Source of the DNA: Planktomarina temperata RCA23
GTDB taxonomy: Bacteria > Pseudomonadota > Alphaproteobacteria > Rhodobacterales > Rhodobacteraceae
DNA: 64,000 nt
Assembly (NCBI RefSeq): GCF_000738435.1
Contig: NZ_CP003984.1
Span: 2,914,001-2,978,000 of the forward strand
Direction: 5' to 3'
The notes under the pieces are model-generated. The model saw only the letters and a list, made by a program, of their open reading frames with translations. It did no database searches and was not told the DNA's origin. Below are positions 35,851-44,890 of this stretch, one piece after another. The translations under genes were made by a program, and so were the position numbers. Within the stretch, counting starts at the first letter, position 1. Every line of letters begins with the position of its first letter.

Positions 35851-37592
35851 TATTTCAACACATACTGCCCAGGCGCATTGCCCAACTTCAGTCCTTTAGG
35901 AGATTTTGGCTTGCGCGCCTTGATGCTATTGCCGCTTTGCAGCATTAACCAGTCTTTCCAAGCAGGCCACCAGCTGCCTGTGGAATGAGCCGCCGAAGAC
36001 TGCCAAGCTTCTGGGCTCTCGGCCAAAGACTTCTGGGTGTAATAGCCATATTTATTGCGCTGCGGCGGATTGATGATGCCCGCAACATGACCAGATTCAG
36101 CCAAGATAAAATAGCGGTCAGCCCCGGTCATTTGCTGCACACCCCGGTAGGATTGTGCCCAGGCGGCAATATGATCTGTCTCACAGGCCACTGCGCAGAC
36201 CGGCACGTCAATATCGCTCAAGTGCAGCCGCGCTCCGCAGACCTCAAACCCGCCATCGGCGAATTGATTCTTTTGGCAAAGCCCACGCAGATACTCGATC
36301 GCCATACGGCCTGGCAGGTTGGTGCCATCGCCATTCCAATACAGCAGATCAAACGCCGGCGGTGTCTCCCCCATCATATAATGACGAATTGCGGGGCCGT
36401 AGATCAGATCATTCGAGCGCAAAAAGGAAAAGGTCCGCGACATGAAGAATTTATCTAAGATGCCATGCTCCTCCACCTCATCCGCGATTCCATCCACAAA
36501 GTCATTGCCCAAGAACACCGACATCTCCCCCTGATCGGAAAAGTCTGTCAGAGTGGTAAACAGGGTGGCGGATTTCACCGATGTGTCGCCGCGCTGCGCC
36601 AAAAGCGCCAAGGTTATGGACAAGGTTGTGCCGCCTATACAATAGCCCGTGGCATTGACCTGCGGCACATCGCAAATCTGTTTGACCTGTTCAATTGTCG
36701 TCAGAAACCCATCCTCAATATAGGTTTCGACACCCGTGTCGCGCATCGACGCATCCGGATTAACCCAGCTGACCACAAATAGCGTGAAGCCTTGATCGAC
36801 GATCCATTTGACCAAGCTATTCTCTGGCCGCAGATCCATGATGTAGAATTTATTGATCCAGGGCGGGAAGATCACCAAAGGCACTTCCTGCACCGTTTGC
36901 GTGGTGGGACTATATTGAATCAGCTCAAACAGATGATTGCGGAACACAACTTTACCCGGCGTCGTCGCGATATTGCTGCCGACATCAAAGGCGCCTTGAT
37001 CGGCCAGAGTCACCATGAGATCGCCATTATTGGCCTCAATATCTCGCACAAGATTTTCCAACCCCCGCACGAGGCTCTCCCCATCGGTCTCAACCGCCCG
37101 GGCCAAGGCCTGCGGGTTTGTCCCGAGAAAATTGCTTGGGCTGAACATATCCATGATCTGGCGGCTAAAGAAATCCAACTTTTGCCGCTCACGGGTGTCG
37201 AGATTGTCCATCTGCGCAACGGCCGTTTCCATCGCCTTGGTATTGAGCAAATACTGCTGTTTAATAAAATTAAAATAAGGGTGCTCATTCCACAACGGAT
37301 CAGAGAATCTGCGATCTGCTGGCGCGCTTTGACTGTCGACGAAATGCTGTAAAGATTGCCCCCAATAGGCGATTTGTTGCTCGATCATACGGGATGGATT
37401 GCTCATCATCTCCGTGACATAGGCTGTTGCGGCCTTGGTAAACAGATCGTGGCCGGGCCCCTGCAAGGCGGGTCGCACGGGTTTTTTATGGGAAACCGCT
37501 GCCAAAAGCCGCTGGGTCAGCGCCTCGACACGTTGTAAATTTTCAGTCAATCGCTCTAATCCGAGCTCAGTGCTGCCGTTATCAGTTGTCAT
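35850..37592 (-). CDS. phaC: Class I polyhydroxyalkanoate synthase
   Basis: Polymerises 3-hydroxyacyl-CoA into granules. 580 residues. The lipase-like box GYCIGG gives nucleophile C318; D473 (CETDHIAAW) and H502 (ESGHVAGIINPP) complete the triad. The N-terminal domain (1-200) is helical as usual, and FPPWINKFYIMDLRPENS is a hallmark stretch. The stop codon reaches into the phasin promoter element. It is divergent from phaZ; the 100-bp intergenic region carries a PhaR-like site. Confidence 0.97.
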   Translation of the reverse strand: MTTDNGSTELGLERLTENLQRVEALTQRLLAAVSHKKPVRPALQGPGHDLFTKAATAYVTEMMSNPSRMIEQQIAYWGQSLQHFVDSQSAPADRRFSDPLWNEHPYFNFIKQQYLLNTKAMETAVAQMDNLDTRERQKLDFFSRQIMDMFSPSNFLGTNPQALARAVETDGESLVRGLENLVRDIEANNGDLMVTLADQGAFDVGSNIATTPGKVVFRNHLFELIQYSPTTQTVQEVPLVIFPPWINKFYIMDLRPENSLVKWIVDQGFTLFVVSWVNPDASMRDTGVETYIEDGFLTTIEQVKQICDVPQVNATGYCIGGTTLSITLALLAQRGDTSVKSATLFTTLTDFSDQGEMSVFLGNDFVDGIADEVEEHGILDKFFMSRTFSFLRSNDLIYGPAIRHYMMGETPPAFDLLYWNGDGTNLPGRMAIEYLRGLCQKNQFADGGFEVCGARLHLSDIDVPVCAVACETDHIAAWAQSYRGVQQMTGADRYFILAESGHVAGIINPPQRNKYGYYTQKSLAESPEAWQSSAAHSTGSWWPAWKDWLMLQSGNSIKARKPKSPKGLKLGNAPGQYVLK

Positions 37593-37612
37593 GTCGACAA
37601 AAGCCCCCTAGT

Positions 37613-37631
37613 TTGCAGTTGCAGCATAAAT
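37613..37631. promoter_or_regulatory. Probable PhaR-like operator between phaC and phaZ
   Basis: TTGC-AGTT-GCAG (one mismatch from CTGC-N4-GCAG) overlaps TGCAGCATAAAT, the same 12-mer as in the phasin promoter and in the same orientation relative to the minus-strand gene. It lies 21 bases upstream of the phaC start. Confidence 0.6.
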
Positions 37632-37692
37632 GAAACTTTAGAATTATCAAAATATAAAGTTGCATAGCCGCCATGCAAGGAGAGAAACGTCA

Positions 37693-38952
37693 ATGCGCTA
37701 TATGGCCACTTACGATATGATGGAAACATTGCGGAACACCAATCAATGGATGGGTGCAACTGCGAAAGCGATGGCCTCCTACCCCATGTTTGCCATGGTC
37801 CCTAACCCCGCTTTTCAGTGGATGTCGGCTTGGGGAGAAGTCACCGAACGGGCCTATGCGCGCATGGTGGTCAAGCCCGGCTGGCGTTTGGATTTTGTCT
37901 CAACCGAGGATGGTAAAGATCATTTGGTTGAAGTCGAAACCCTATTGGCAAAGCCGTTTGGCGACTTGATCCATTTCGCCGTGCCTGGCCGCAGACCAAG
38001 GGACCGCAAAGTTCTTCTGGTCGCTCCGATGAGCGGACATTACGCCACGCTCCTGCGCTCCACTGTGCGCAGTCTGCTGCCTGATTGTGAGGTCTACATC
38101 ACGGATTGGCACAATGCCCGCGATATTCCTGTCAGCGCCGGCAAGTTCGATGTGGAAGACTACACCCTCTATCTCGCAGAATTTATAAGAGAACTTGGCT
38201 CAGACACCCATGTCATCGCTGTGTGCCAACCCGGACCAATTGCGCTTGTTGCAACAGCCTATCTCGCCGCCACCACCCCCGAGGCGCAGCCCGCGAGCCT
38301 GACTTTGATTGGCGGCCCGATTGATCCCGATGCCAATCCAAGCGACGTCACCGACTTTGGCAATCGCGTTCAAATGGGGCAGTTGGAAGAAACTATGATC
38401 CAGCAAGTTGGGTTTCAACATGCCGGTGTCGGCCGCCGGGTCTATCCCGGCCTGCTGCAATTGATGAGCTTCATGTCCATGAACAGCGACACCCATGGCA
38501 AGGCTTTCACCGATCAAATTATCCGCACAGCTCAGGGCGAAGCGCGCGACAATGACAAACACAATCGCTTTTACGATGAATATCTCGCCGTGATGGATAT
38601 GACAGCTGAGTTTTACCTTTCAACGGTGCACCGGATTTTCAAGCAACGCGAAGTGGCGCGCAACGCATTTTATGTGCAAGGAATCCATGCGGATATCTCG
38701 AAAATAACATCCGTTCCCGTGATTGTCGTGGAGGGGGAGAATGATGATATCTCCGCGCCGGGGCAATGTTTGGCCGCGCTGGACCTGCTCACCGGCTTGC
38801 CAGACTCCCTAAAAGCAGCACATCTCGAACCGGGCGCCGGCCACTATGGTATTTTCGCGGGCAAAAGCTGGCGCAATAATATCCGCCCCTTGGTGCTTGA
38901 GTTTATCGCCGGCACACAAGAGCACAGAAAGAAAAAACCATCGAAAGTTTGA
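37693..38952 (+). CDS. phaZ: Intracellular polyhydroxyalkanoate depolymerase
   Basis: Mobilises stored PHA. 419 residues from ATG 37693, which has AGGAG just upstream; an earlier in-frame ATG lacks one. The family begins MRYMATYDMMETLRNTN. The catalytic cysteine box is VCQPGP (C178), as in intracellular PhaZ enzymes where Cys replaces Ser. The C-terminal half has VIVVEGENDDISAPGQC and the His in GAGHYGIFAG. It has no signal peptide, consistent with a cytosolic granule enzyme. It is divergent from phaC and overlaps the rsgA start by four bases. Confidence 0.95.
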   Translation: MRYMATYDMMETLRNTNQWMGATAKAMASYPMFAMVPNPAFQWMSAWGEVTERAYARMVVKPGWRLDFVSTEDGKDHLVEVETLLAKPFGDLIHFAVPGRRPRDRKVLLVAPMSGHYATLLRSTVRSLLPDCEVYITDWHNARDIPVSAGKFDVEDYTLYLAEFIRELGSDTHVIAVCQPGPIALVATAYLAATTPEAQPASLTLIGGPIDPDANPSDVTDFGNRVQMGQLEETMIQQVGFQHAGVGRRVYPGLLQLMSFMSMNSDTHGKAFTDQIIRTAQGEARDNDKHNRFYDEYLAVMDMTAEFYLSTVHRIFKQREVARNAFYVQGIHADISKITSVPVIVVEGENDDISAPGQCLAALDLLTGLPDSLKAAHLEPGAGHYGIFAGKSWRNNIRPLVLEFIAGTQEHRKKKPSKV

Positions 38953-39992
38953 GCCTACCCACCCAGCGCGACGCAGCAGGCCAACTGCGCGCTCTGGGCT
39001 GGTCAAAGTATTTTGCCGATCAAGCCACCTCCGCCGCCCTCTCGAAAACCCCACCCGTGCGGATCACACAGGTGCACCGCAACACGCTGCATATCCAAGG
39101 CGTTGATCTCGACATGATCATTCCGGGCCTTCACGGCGTCACAGTTGGAGACTGGCTCCTCTTTGACGCCGACACGCCGCGCAACAGTCAATTGTTGAGC
39201 CGCAAAAGCTTGATCAAACGGCGCGCACCGGGTCATGATCGCAAAGAACAACTGATCGCTGCCAATCTGGACACGGCTTTTGTTGTGACCTCTTGTAACA
39301 ATGACTTCAGCCTGGCGCGGTTGGAACGCTATGTTGCCATGGCCCATGAGGCCGGTGTTACCCCGGTCATCATTTTAAGCAAAATCGATTTGACCACCGA
39401 AGCCAGCGACTTTGCAGCGCAGGCGCAAAGTATTTCACCGCAGCTCTCAGTGGTCTGCCTCGACGCCCGTAGTCCCGAGGCCATTGAACTCTTACGCCCT
39501 TGGTGCCAAGCCGGGCAAACCGTCGCCTTTCTGGGCTCCTCCGGTGTGGGCAAATCGACCTTGACCAATTCCCTGGCCGGCAATGAGGCCATTGCGACCC
39601 AAGATGTCCGCGCCAGCGACGACAAGGGCCGTCACACCACCACCGGACGGCAATTGCACATTCTGCCCAGCGGATGCGCCGTCTTGGATACGCCTGGGAT
39701 GCGTGAAATCCAACTGACTGATGTCTCTGTCGGCTTGGAAGAGACCTTTGCGGACCTGCACGCCCTCAAACAAAACTGCCGCTTCAATGACTGTGCCCAC
39801 AAGACAGAACCCGGCTGCGCCGTGCAAGCGGCCGTTGCTTCAGGAGAGGTTGATGTGCCGCGCCTGCAACGCTGGCTCAAACTTGTGGCGGAAGATGCCG
39901 AAAACACCAAATTCTTGGCCAATCGCAAACTGCGTGATCGGGCAAAAAACAAACTCGAAAAATCTGTCACAAAATACAACTCAAAGAAATAG
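38949..39992 (+). CDS. rsgA: Ribosome small-subunit biogenesis GTPase RsgA
   Basis: A circularly permuted GTPase acting late in 30S maturation. 347 residues: N-terminal OB-fold (VDLDMIIPGLHGVTVGDWLLF), then the G motifs in permuted order, LSKIDLT (G4), GSSGVGKSTL (G1) and DTPGMREI (G3), and the zinc knuckle CRFNDCAHKTEPGCAV. The start is TTG overlapping the phaZ stop (TTGA). Linkage with phaZ is probably only by translation coupling. The C-terminus is lysine-rich. Confidence 0.93.
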   Translation: MSLPTQRDAAGQLRALGWSKYFADQATSAALSKTPPVRITQVHRNTLHIQGVDLDMIIPGLHGVTVGDWLLFDADTPRNSQLLSRKSLIKRRAPGHDRKEQLIAANLDTAFVVTSCNNDFSLARLERYVAMAHEAGVTPVIILSKIDLTTEASDFAAQAQSISPQLSVVCLDARSPEAIELLRPWCQAGQTVAFLGSSGVGKSTLTNSLAGNEAIATQDVRASDDKGRHTTTGRQLHILPSGCAVLDTPGMREIQLTDVSVGLEETFADLHALKQNCRFNDCAHKTEPGCAVQAAVASGEVDVPRLQRWLKLVAEDAENTKFLANRKLRDRAKNKLEKSVTKYNSKK

Positions 39993-39998
39993 CACCCC

Positions 39999-40694
39999 TC
40001 ATGTCAGCCAATGACGCAGGGCAGAAATGGTCGCCGCTGGCTGTTCCAGGGTCGGGATATGTCCCGCGTTTTCAATAACAACCAGCTCTGCGGGCTCAAT
40101 CAATTCAGCTATGAATTCTTGTCTCTGAAGCGGGGTGACTAGATCTTCAGCACCACAGAGCACCAAACAGGGGCACTTAATTAAGGCCAGAGACCGCTGA
40201 TAATCCCGGCGCTTTTGCAAAGCCCGCGATTGGCGCACGAAGACATCTGGCCCGAGCGACAGTGCCATATCCACCATCATGTCGAAAATATGGGCTTTGA
40301 AGGGTGTCTCGGCCAGGAGCTCAGGGATCAACTCCTCGCGGATGACCTGTTCCAGCCGCCCCGTGCGCGCCGCGATGATCTGCGGCTCCCTTTCGGCCGC
40401 CCGTACCGGCGTTTCGCCCATGGGATTGGTCGCAATCAAGCACAGGCGGCTCACGCGAGTGGGCGCGCGCCGCAAGATCTCCAGCGCAACAGTACCACCG
40501 AACCCATGCCCGCAGAGAGCAAAACGACGCGGCGCCATGTCCAAAATCATGCTGGCACGCTCTTCGACCCGCTCACCCAAATGGACCGGCCCAACCATCA
40601 CAGCTCGGTCGTGAGAGAGCCCGTCAATTTGTGGCGCAAAAAGGCGCGCATCGCACATCATGTCAGGTAAAACTACCAGCGGATCCAAATTCAT
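39999..40694 (-). CDS. Alpha/beta hydrolase-fold protein lacking the nucleophile serine
   Basis: 231 residues with the alpha/beta hydrolase plan: PLVVLPDMMCDARLF (oxyanion region), the nucleophile elbow ALCGHGFGGTVALEIL, D184 in LCGAEDLVTP and H212 in ENAGHIPTLEQP. At the expected G-x-S-x-G elbow the central residue is Gly64 (GHGFG, codon GGG), so the classical serine is missing while Asp and His remain. It may be a non-hydrolytic member or use another nucleophile, as in cofactor-free dioxygenase-like relatives. It is convergent with rsgA. No signal peptide. Confidence 0.88.
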   Translation of the reverse strand: MNLDPLVVLPDMMCDARLFAPQIDGLSHDRAVMVGPVHLGERVEERASMILDMAPRRFALCGHGFGGTVALEILRRAPTRVSRLCLIATNPMGETPVRAAEREPQIIAARTGRLEQVIREELIPELLAETPFKAHIFDMMVDMALSLGPDVFVRQSRALQKRRDYQRSLALIKCPCLVLCGAEDLVTPLQRQEFIAELIEPAELVVIENAGHIPTLEQPAATISALRHWLT

Positions 40695-40762
40695 GCCGCA
40701 TTACTTGCAATTTTTAAAACGCTTGCCAAGTTCTCCCGAGGGGAATTAACCTTAATAGTTCT

Positions 40763-40779
40763 ATATCTTACAAAGATAT
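40763..40779. promoter_or_regulatory. AT-rich palindrome between hydrolase and YciI-like genes
   Basis: ATATCTT-ACA-AAGATAT, a perfect 7-bp dyad in the 119-bp gap, 69 bases upstream of the hydrolase start. It could be an operator or lie over the promoter; the -35/-10 boxes are not clear. Confidence 0.4.
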
Positions 40780-40813
40780 TCGCAAAACCCATGCGGCGCG
40801 GGCAAACCAAATC

Positions 40814-41122
40814 TCAACCGCCCATGACCATCAATTCTGAAACCGCCATTTTGGCATGATCTGAGAACGGGTCGGACTGCGCGATTTTCACAGCGGCCTC
40901 CATATCGTCTGCCTCAACGATCAAAAACCCGGTGATGGCCACGGGCTCATCACTGACTCCATCCGGGCCAACCACTTTGGAGCGTTTCACCGGTGAAGCG
41001 GGATAAACCACGGCCTCCCCCAAGCCCGTCAACCAGTTCATCCATTTGCCCATATGCGCCTTGCCTTCTTCTGGCGACGTCATCTGAGGTTGCTCTAAAT
41101 AAGTTAATAAAAATTGTGCCAC
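40814..41122 (-). CDS. YciI/DGPF-like protein
   Basis: 102 residues of the YCII-related fold (FLLTYLEQPQMTSPEEGKAHMGKWMNWL; GFLIVEADDMEAAVKIAQSDPF). The family has a ferredoxin-like fold with a conserved His/Asp pair and no settled reaction. The start is GTG with AGGAGA 7 bases before it. It lies downstream of the second alpha/beta hydrolase, 21 bases apart, so the two may be co-transcribed. Confidence 0.82.
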   Translation of the reverse strand: MAQFLLTYLEQPQMTSPEEGKAHMGKWMNWLTGLGEAVVYPASPVKRSKVVGPDGVSDEPVAITGFLIVEADDMEAAVKIAQSDPFSDHAKMAVSELMVMGG

Positions 41123-41143
41123 GCGATAATCTCCTAAAATTCA

Positions 41144-41890
41144 TTATGCCTTAATTGCGCCAATCACATCCGTAATCGCCTCTTGGGTCAAGGCCAGAGC
41201 TCGGGGAGATGAAAAACGGTGATCCCCTCCCTTGAGCAAGCGCAGTTGAATATCATCGCCCGTGGCAAGCGCAAAAAGGCGTTGAGCCAGGTCAACGGAA
41301 ACCTCCTCATCCTCATCACCTTGCAAAAATCGCGTGGGAAAAGGCAAATGCAGCGGGCTGCGCAGAACTAGATGCAACCGACCGTCCTCAATGAGGCGTT
41401 TGGTGATCGGATAGGGATCGCCGTAATCCGACGGAATATTAACCAGCCCCTCTTGAGCCAAAAACTTTCGAGTATCCGCATTGAAGCTTGCCCAAAACCC
41501 ATCTTCCGTAAAATCTGGAGCCGCGGCGATGGTCACCAGCCCGGCAATACGCTCTGGAATTCTCTTTGCCATCAAAAGGGAAATCCAGCCTCCCATCGAC
41601 GAGCCAACCAAAATTTGTGGGCCTTGGGTGAGTTCACAAATTGCCGCCTGCGCATCTTCCGCCCAATCGCCAATGCATCCATCGGTGAAGGCCTCCGAAG
41701 ACGCGCCGTGCCCCGAATAGTCAAATCGCAGAAACCCGCGCCCCTCCGCCTTGCACCAGGCCTCCAATTGCAGCGCCTTGGTGCCCGTCATATCGGACAT
41801 AAACCCACCCAAAAACACCACGCCCGGCCCCATGCCCTTGCTCTGCACATAGGCAATCTTGCGGCCCGTATCCGTTGTTAAAAATTTCAT
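41144..41890 (-). CDS. Alpha/beta hydrolase (thioesterase/carboxylesterase-like)
   Basis: 248 residues from ATG 41890, which has GGGGGG upstream; an in-frame start at 41986 would add residues with no family match. Nucleophile S98 in ILVGSSMGGWISLL, acid in QGDEDEEVS, His in GGDHRFSSP, and an oxyanion region VFLGGFMSDMTGTKA. The GGFMSDMTGTKA stretch resembles the ABHD10-like group that cleaves acyl thioesters and glucuronide esters. Cytosolic. It is likely co-transcribed with the YciI-like gene. Confidence 0.9.
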   Translation of the reverse strand: MKFLTTDTGRKIAYVQSKGMGPGVVFLGGFMSDMTGTKALQLEAWCKAEGRGFLRFDYSGHGASSEAFTDGCIGDWAEDAQAAICELTQGPQILVGSSMGGWISLLMAKRIPERIAGLVTIAAAPDFTEDGFWASFNADTRKFLAQEGLVNIPSDYGDPYPITKRLIEDGRLHLVLRSPLHLPFPTRFLQGDEDEEVSVDLAQRLFALATGDDIQLRLLKGGDHRFSSPRALALTQEAITDVIGAIKA

Positions 41891-42112
41891 GCGCCCCCCA
41901 AAGTCTGATCCTAATTTTAGCTGCACAATGGACACTGACAATGATATTTTACGCCCCCGCGAGTCCATCTGATGGGCCTGTGTCATAATGGCCGCAACGC
42001 GCCCCGCCGCTTGAGCGGTTGACAGTCAAATTCAAAACCGCCAAACAGCAGCCGAACCAAATACCCGCAACCGGGCGTTCCGTGGGCGCCAAACTGACGA
42101 GGAGTGCCCGTG

Positions 42113-44059
42113 ATGGCCCAAATCTCACTCACCCTTCCTGACAATTCTATCCGCCATTATGAGGCCGGCATCACCGCCGCCGAAGTGGCTGCTGATATCG
42201 CCAGCTCTTTGGCGAAGAAGGCGATTTCTGCCACAGTGAATGGCGCACATTTTGATCTGGCTTGGCCCATTGAGACCGACGCCACGATCGCCATTCACAC
42301 CATGAAAGATGAGGCGCAAGCCAATGAGCTGATTCGCCATGATTTGGCCCATATCATGGCCCGTGCGGTTCAAGAGATCTGGCCCGATGTTCAGGTGACC
42401 ATAGGCCCGGTGATCAAAGACGGCTGGTATTATGATTTTGATCGCAAAGACCCTTTCACCCCGGAAGACTTGGGCGTGATCGAGAAAAAGATGAAGGAAA
42501 TCATCAACAAGCGCGATGCCGTCCGCGCCGAAGTTTGGGACCGTGCGCGCGCGGTGCAACATTATACCGATGCCAAAGAGCCCTATAAGGTGGAGCTGAT
42601 TGACGCCATCCCTGGCGACGAACCGCTGCGGATGTATTGGCACGGTGACTGGCAAGACCTCTGCCGTGGACCGCATTTGCAACACACAGGGCAAGTGCCC
42701 GCGGATGGGTTCAAACTGATGAATGTGGCCGGCGCCTATTGGCGCGGCGACAGCGACCGAGCGATGCTACAACGCATCTATGGGGTCGCATTTTCCAATA
42801 AGGAAAAGCTCAAAGCCCATCTGCATATGCTGGAAGAAGCCGCAAAACGCGACCACCGCAAATTGGGCCGCGAAATGGATTTGTACCATATGCAAGAAGA
42901 GGCGCCCGGGCAGGTCTTTTGGCATCCAAACGGCTGGACCATCTACACCGAGCTACAAGATTACATGCGCCGCAAACAACGCGCAGGCAGGTATGTTGAA
43001 GTCAACACCCCGCAGGTCGTGGACCGCAAGCTCTGGGTGGCCTCAGGCCATTGGGACAAATACCAGGAGAATATGTTCATCGTTGAGGTGGATGAAGAAC
43101 ATGCCCGCGAAAAGGCCGTCAATGCGCTCAAGCCGATGAACTGCCCCTGCCATGTTCAAATTTTCAATCAAGGCTTGAAATCCTACAGAGATCTGCCGCT
43201 GCGCATGGCGGAATTTGGCAGCTGCGCACGCTACGAGCCATCCGGTGCACTGCATGGCATTATGCGGGTGCGCGGCTTTACCCAAGACGACGGGCATATT
43301 TTCTGCCGTGAAGATCAAATCGAAGAGGAAACGGCGCTATATATCGCCTATCTAACCTCCGTTTACAAAGATCTCGGCTTTGAATCCTTTCGGGTGAAAT
43401 TCAGTGATCGGCCAGAAAAGCGCTCCGGCTCTGATGAGGTTTGGGATCGTGCAGAAACCGCCCTTTTGGCCGCGACCCGCAAAGCGGGCATTGAACCGGA
43501 GATGAACCCGGGAGAAGGCGCCTTCTATGGTCCAAAATTGGAGTTTGTTTTGACAGACGCCATTGGCCGGGATTGGCAATGCGGCACCCATCAGGTGGAT
43601 TTCGTTCTGCCTGAACGCTTGGACGCCAGCTACATCGGCGAAGATGGGAATAAGCATAGGCCGGTCATGCTGCATCGCGCCTGCTTGGGATCTTTTGAAC
43701 GGTTCATCGGGATATTGATCGAAGAACATGCCGGTCGCTTGCCACTTTGGCTGGCACCGCGTCAGGTGGTCGTAGCTTCCATTGTGTCGGACGCCGATGA
43801 ATTTGTTCATGAGGCGGTTGCGGCCCTGCGCGCCGCGGGCATTCGGGCCGAAGCCGATACCCGCAACGAAAAAATCAATTATAAAGTGCGCGAGCATTCC
43901 GTGGCCAAAGTGCCTGTGATCCTCGCTGTGGGGATGAAAGAGGTTGCAGATCGCACGCTCTCCATGCGCCGCTTGGGCAGCAAAAACAGCGAAGTTGTGG
44001 CGCTCGATCAACTGGTGGCAGAGCTCAAAACCGAATCCACACCACCAGATTTGCTGTAA
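42113..44059 (+). CDS. thrS: Threonyl-tRNA synthetase
   Basis: 648 residues. TGS domain (1-60, [16 protein letters not shown]), editing domain with [10 protein letters not shown] and [10 protein letters not shown], class II catalytic core with zinc ligands starting at [10 protein letters not shown], and a C-terminal anticodon-binding domain ([16 protein letters not shown]). GAGGAG stands 10 bases before ATG 42113; the GTGs just before it are less well spaced. No T-box or threonine attenuator is visible in the 222-bp upstream gap. Confidence 0.98.
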   Translation: MAQISLTLPDNSIRHYEAGITAAEVAADIASSLAKKAISATVNGAHFDLAWPIETDATIAIHTMKDEAQANELIRHDLAHIMARAVQEIWPDVQVTIGPVIKDGWYYDFDRKDPFTPEDLGVIEKKMKEIINKRDAVRAEVWDRARAVQHYTDAKEPYKVELIDAIPGDEPLRMYWHGDWQDLCRGPHLQHTGQVPADGFKLMNVAGAYWRGDSDRAMLQRIYGVAFSNKEKLKAHLHMLEEAAKRDHRKLGREMDLYHMQEEAPGQVFWHPNGWTIYTELQDYMRRKQRAGRYVEVNTPQVVDRKLWVASGHWDKYQENMFIVEVDEEHAREKAVNALKPMNCPCHVQIFNQGLKSYRDLPLRMAEFGSCARYEPSGALHGIMRVRGFTQDDGHIFCREDQIEEETALYIAYLTSVYKDLGFESFRVKFSDRPEKRSGSDEVWDRAETALLAATRKAGIEPEMNPGEGAFYGPKLEFVLTDAIGRDWQCGTHQVDFVLPERLDASYIGEDGNKHRPVMLHRACLGSFERFIGILIEEHAGRLPLWLAPRQVVVASIVSDADEFVHEAVAALRAAGIRAEADTRNEKINYKVREHSVAKVPVILAVGMKEVADRTLSMRRLGSKNSEVVALDQLVAELKTESTPPDLL

Positions 44060-44086
44060 AACCCGCATCCATTATAAATCAAGAGC

Positions 44087-44110
44087 CTGCCCGGTCATCG
44101 CATCGGGCAG
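44087..44110. terminator. Stem-loop between convergent thrS and the ArsC-like gene
   Basis: CTGCCCG, a 10-base loop and CGGGCAG: a perfect 7-bp stem abutting the stop codon of the ArsC-like gene. No U-tract. Confidence 0.45.
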
Positions 44111-44443
44111 CTATGCCCCCGGCAAAGCCGCATAATAGGCCGCCACATCAGGCTTCCAGCCGAGAGTCATCTGTCCATCGTGGACAATCAACGGGCGCTT
44201 CATTAGCGTCGGATGCGCCTTGAGCAGCGCCAACGGATCACTGGCACGGGCCACCTCATCCAAGCCGCGCCAGGTGGTCGAGGCACGGTTCAACAGAGCA
44301 TCCCCAAACTGTGCGAGGGCCGCTTCAAGCACTGCATCCGGCACCTGCCCCTCCCGCACATCGATATATTCGACCTGCTGATTTTGCAGCGCTTTTCTTG
44401 CTTTGCGACAGCTGTCGCAGGTTTTTAATCCATAGAGTTGCAT
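44111..44443 (-). CDS. ArsC/Spx-family thioredoxin-like protein
   Basis: 110 residues from ATG 44443 with AAGGA upstream. LYGLKTCDSCRKARKAL holds a CxxC redox pair; QVEYIDVREG, STTWRGLD and LMKRPLIVHDG are the conserved ArsC/YffB blocks. In the YffB-like branch the residues for arsenate binding are not conserved and glutathione-dependent thiol chemistry is suspected; no ars genes are adjacent. It is divergent from the cold-shock gene. Confidence 0.88.
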   Translation of the reverse strand: MQLYGLKTCDSCRKARKALQNQQVEYIDVREGQVPDAVLEAALAQFGDALLNRASTTWRGLDEVARASDPLALLKAHPTLMKRPLIVHDGQMTLGWKPDVAAYYAALPGA

Positions 44444-44544
44444 AAAATTTTCCTTGATTTTATTTTTAATCGCATAATTGTAGAGACATGGCATCTGGAA
44501 AACAGGGTATTCGTGAGAATTTTTGCCCTTCAGATGCGTGATGC

Positions 44545-44564
44545 CGCCCGCAACTCTTCGGGCG
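44545..44564 (+). other. Hairpin in the cold-shock mRNA leader
   Basis: CGCCCG, an 8-base loop and CGGGCG, 27 bases before the csp start codon and just above the GGGAGA ribosome-binding site. It could form a temperature-dependent element in the leader, as known for other csp mRNAs, but that is only a possibility. Confidence 0.4.
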
Positions 44565-44591
44565 TGTAGGTATGACTTGGGAGAATATGAT

Positions 44592-44801
44592 ATGCCTTTG
44601 GGCACAGTAAAATGGTTCAACACCACAAAAGGTTTCGGGTTCATTGAGCCAGAAGGTGGAGGGAATGACGTGTTTGTCCATATTTCAGCAGTCGAACGCG
44701 CTGGAATGACAAGCTTGGCTGACAACCAAAAAATAAACTATGAGCTGGTCGAAGGACGCGACGGGCGTCAAATGGCTGGTGAACTGAGCAACGCCGACTA
44801 A
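44592..44801 (+). CDS. Cold-shock protein (CspA family)
   Basis: 69 residues, one cold-shock domain: GTVKWFNTTKGFGFIEPEGG contains RNP1 (KGFGFI), and DVFVHIS is RNP2. It acts as an RNA chaperone. An acidic loop (ELVEGRDGRQ) and a short C-terminus are normal. ATG 44592 is chosen because the domain starts there, with GGGAGA upstream. The gene has its own terminator and, judging by spacing, a leader up to about 140 bases long. Confidence 0.95.
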   Translation: MPLGTVKWFNTTKGFGFIEPEGGGNDVFVHISAVERAGMTSLADNQKINYELVEGRDGRQMAGELSNAD

Positions 44802-44822
44802 ACGCGCCTTGCCGCAGCCTGA

Positions 44823-44875
44823 GCGGACGGTGATCCGCTATATGTTGGGCCGCGCCCAACCTGTTTACTTTTGTG
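44823..44875 (+). terminator. Terminator of the cold-shock gene
   Basis: Two stem-loops in tandem: GCGGA-N6-TCCGC (44823-44838) and GTTGGGC-CGC-GCCCAAC (44844-44860), the latter followed by CTGTTTACTTTTG. Confidence 0.8.
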
Positions 44876-44890
44876 TCATGCTCTTAGGGT

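Noticed and set aside
42001-42112. T-box or threonine attenuator before thrS
   Set aside because: I looked for a specifier stem-loop or a threonine-rich leader peptide and saw neither.
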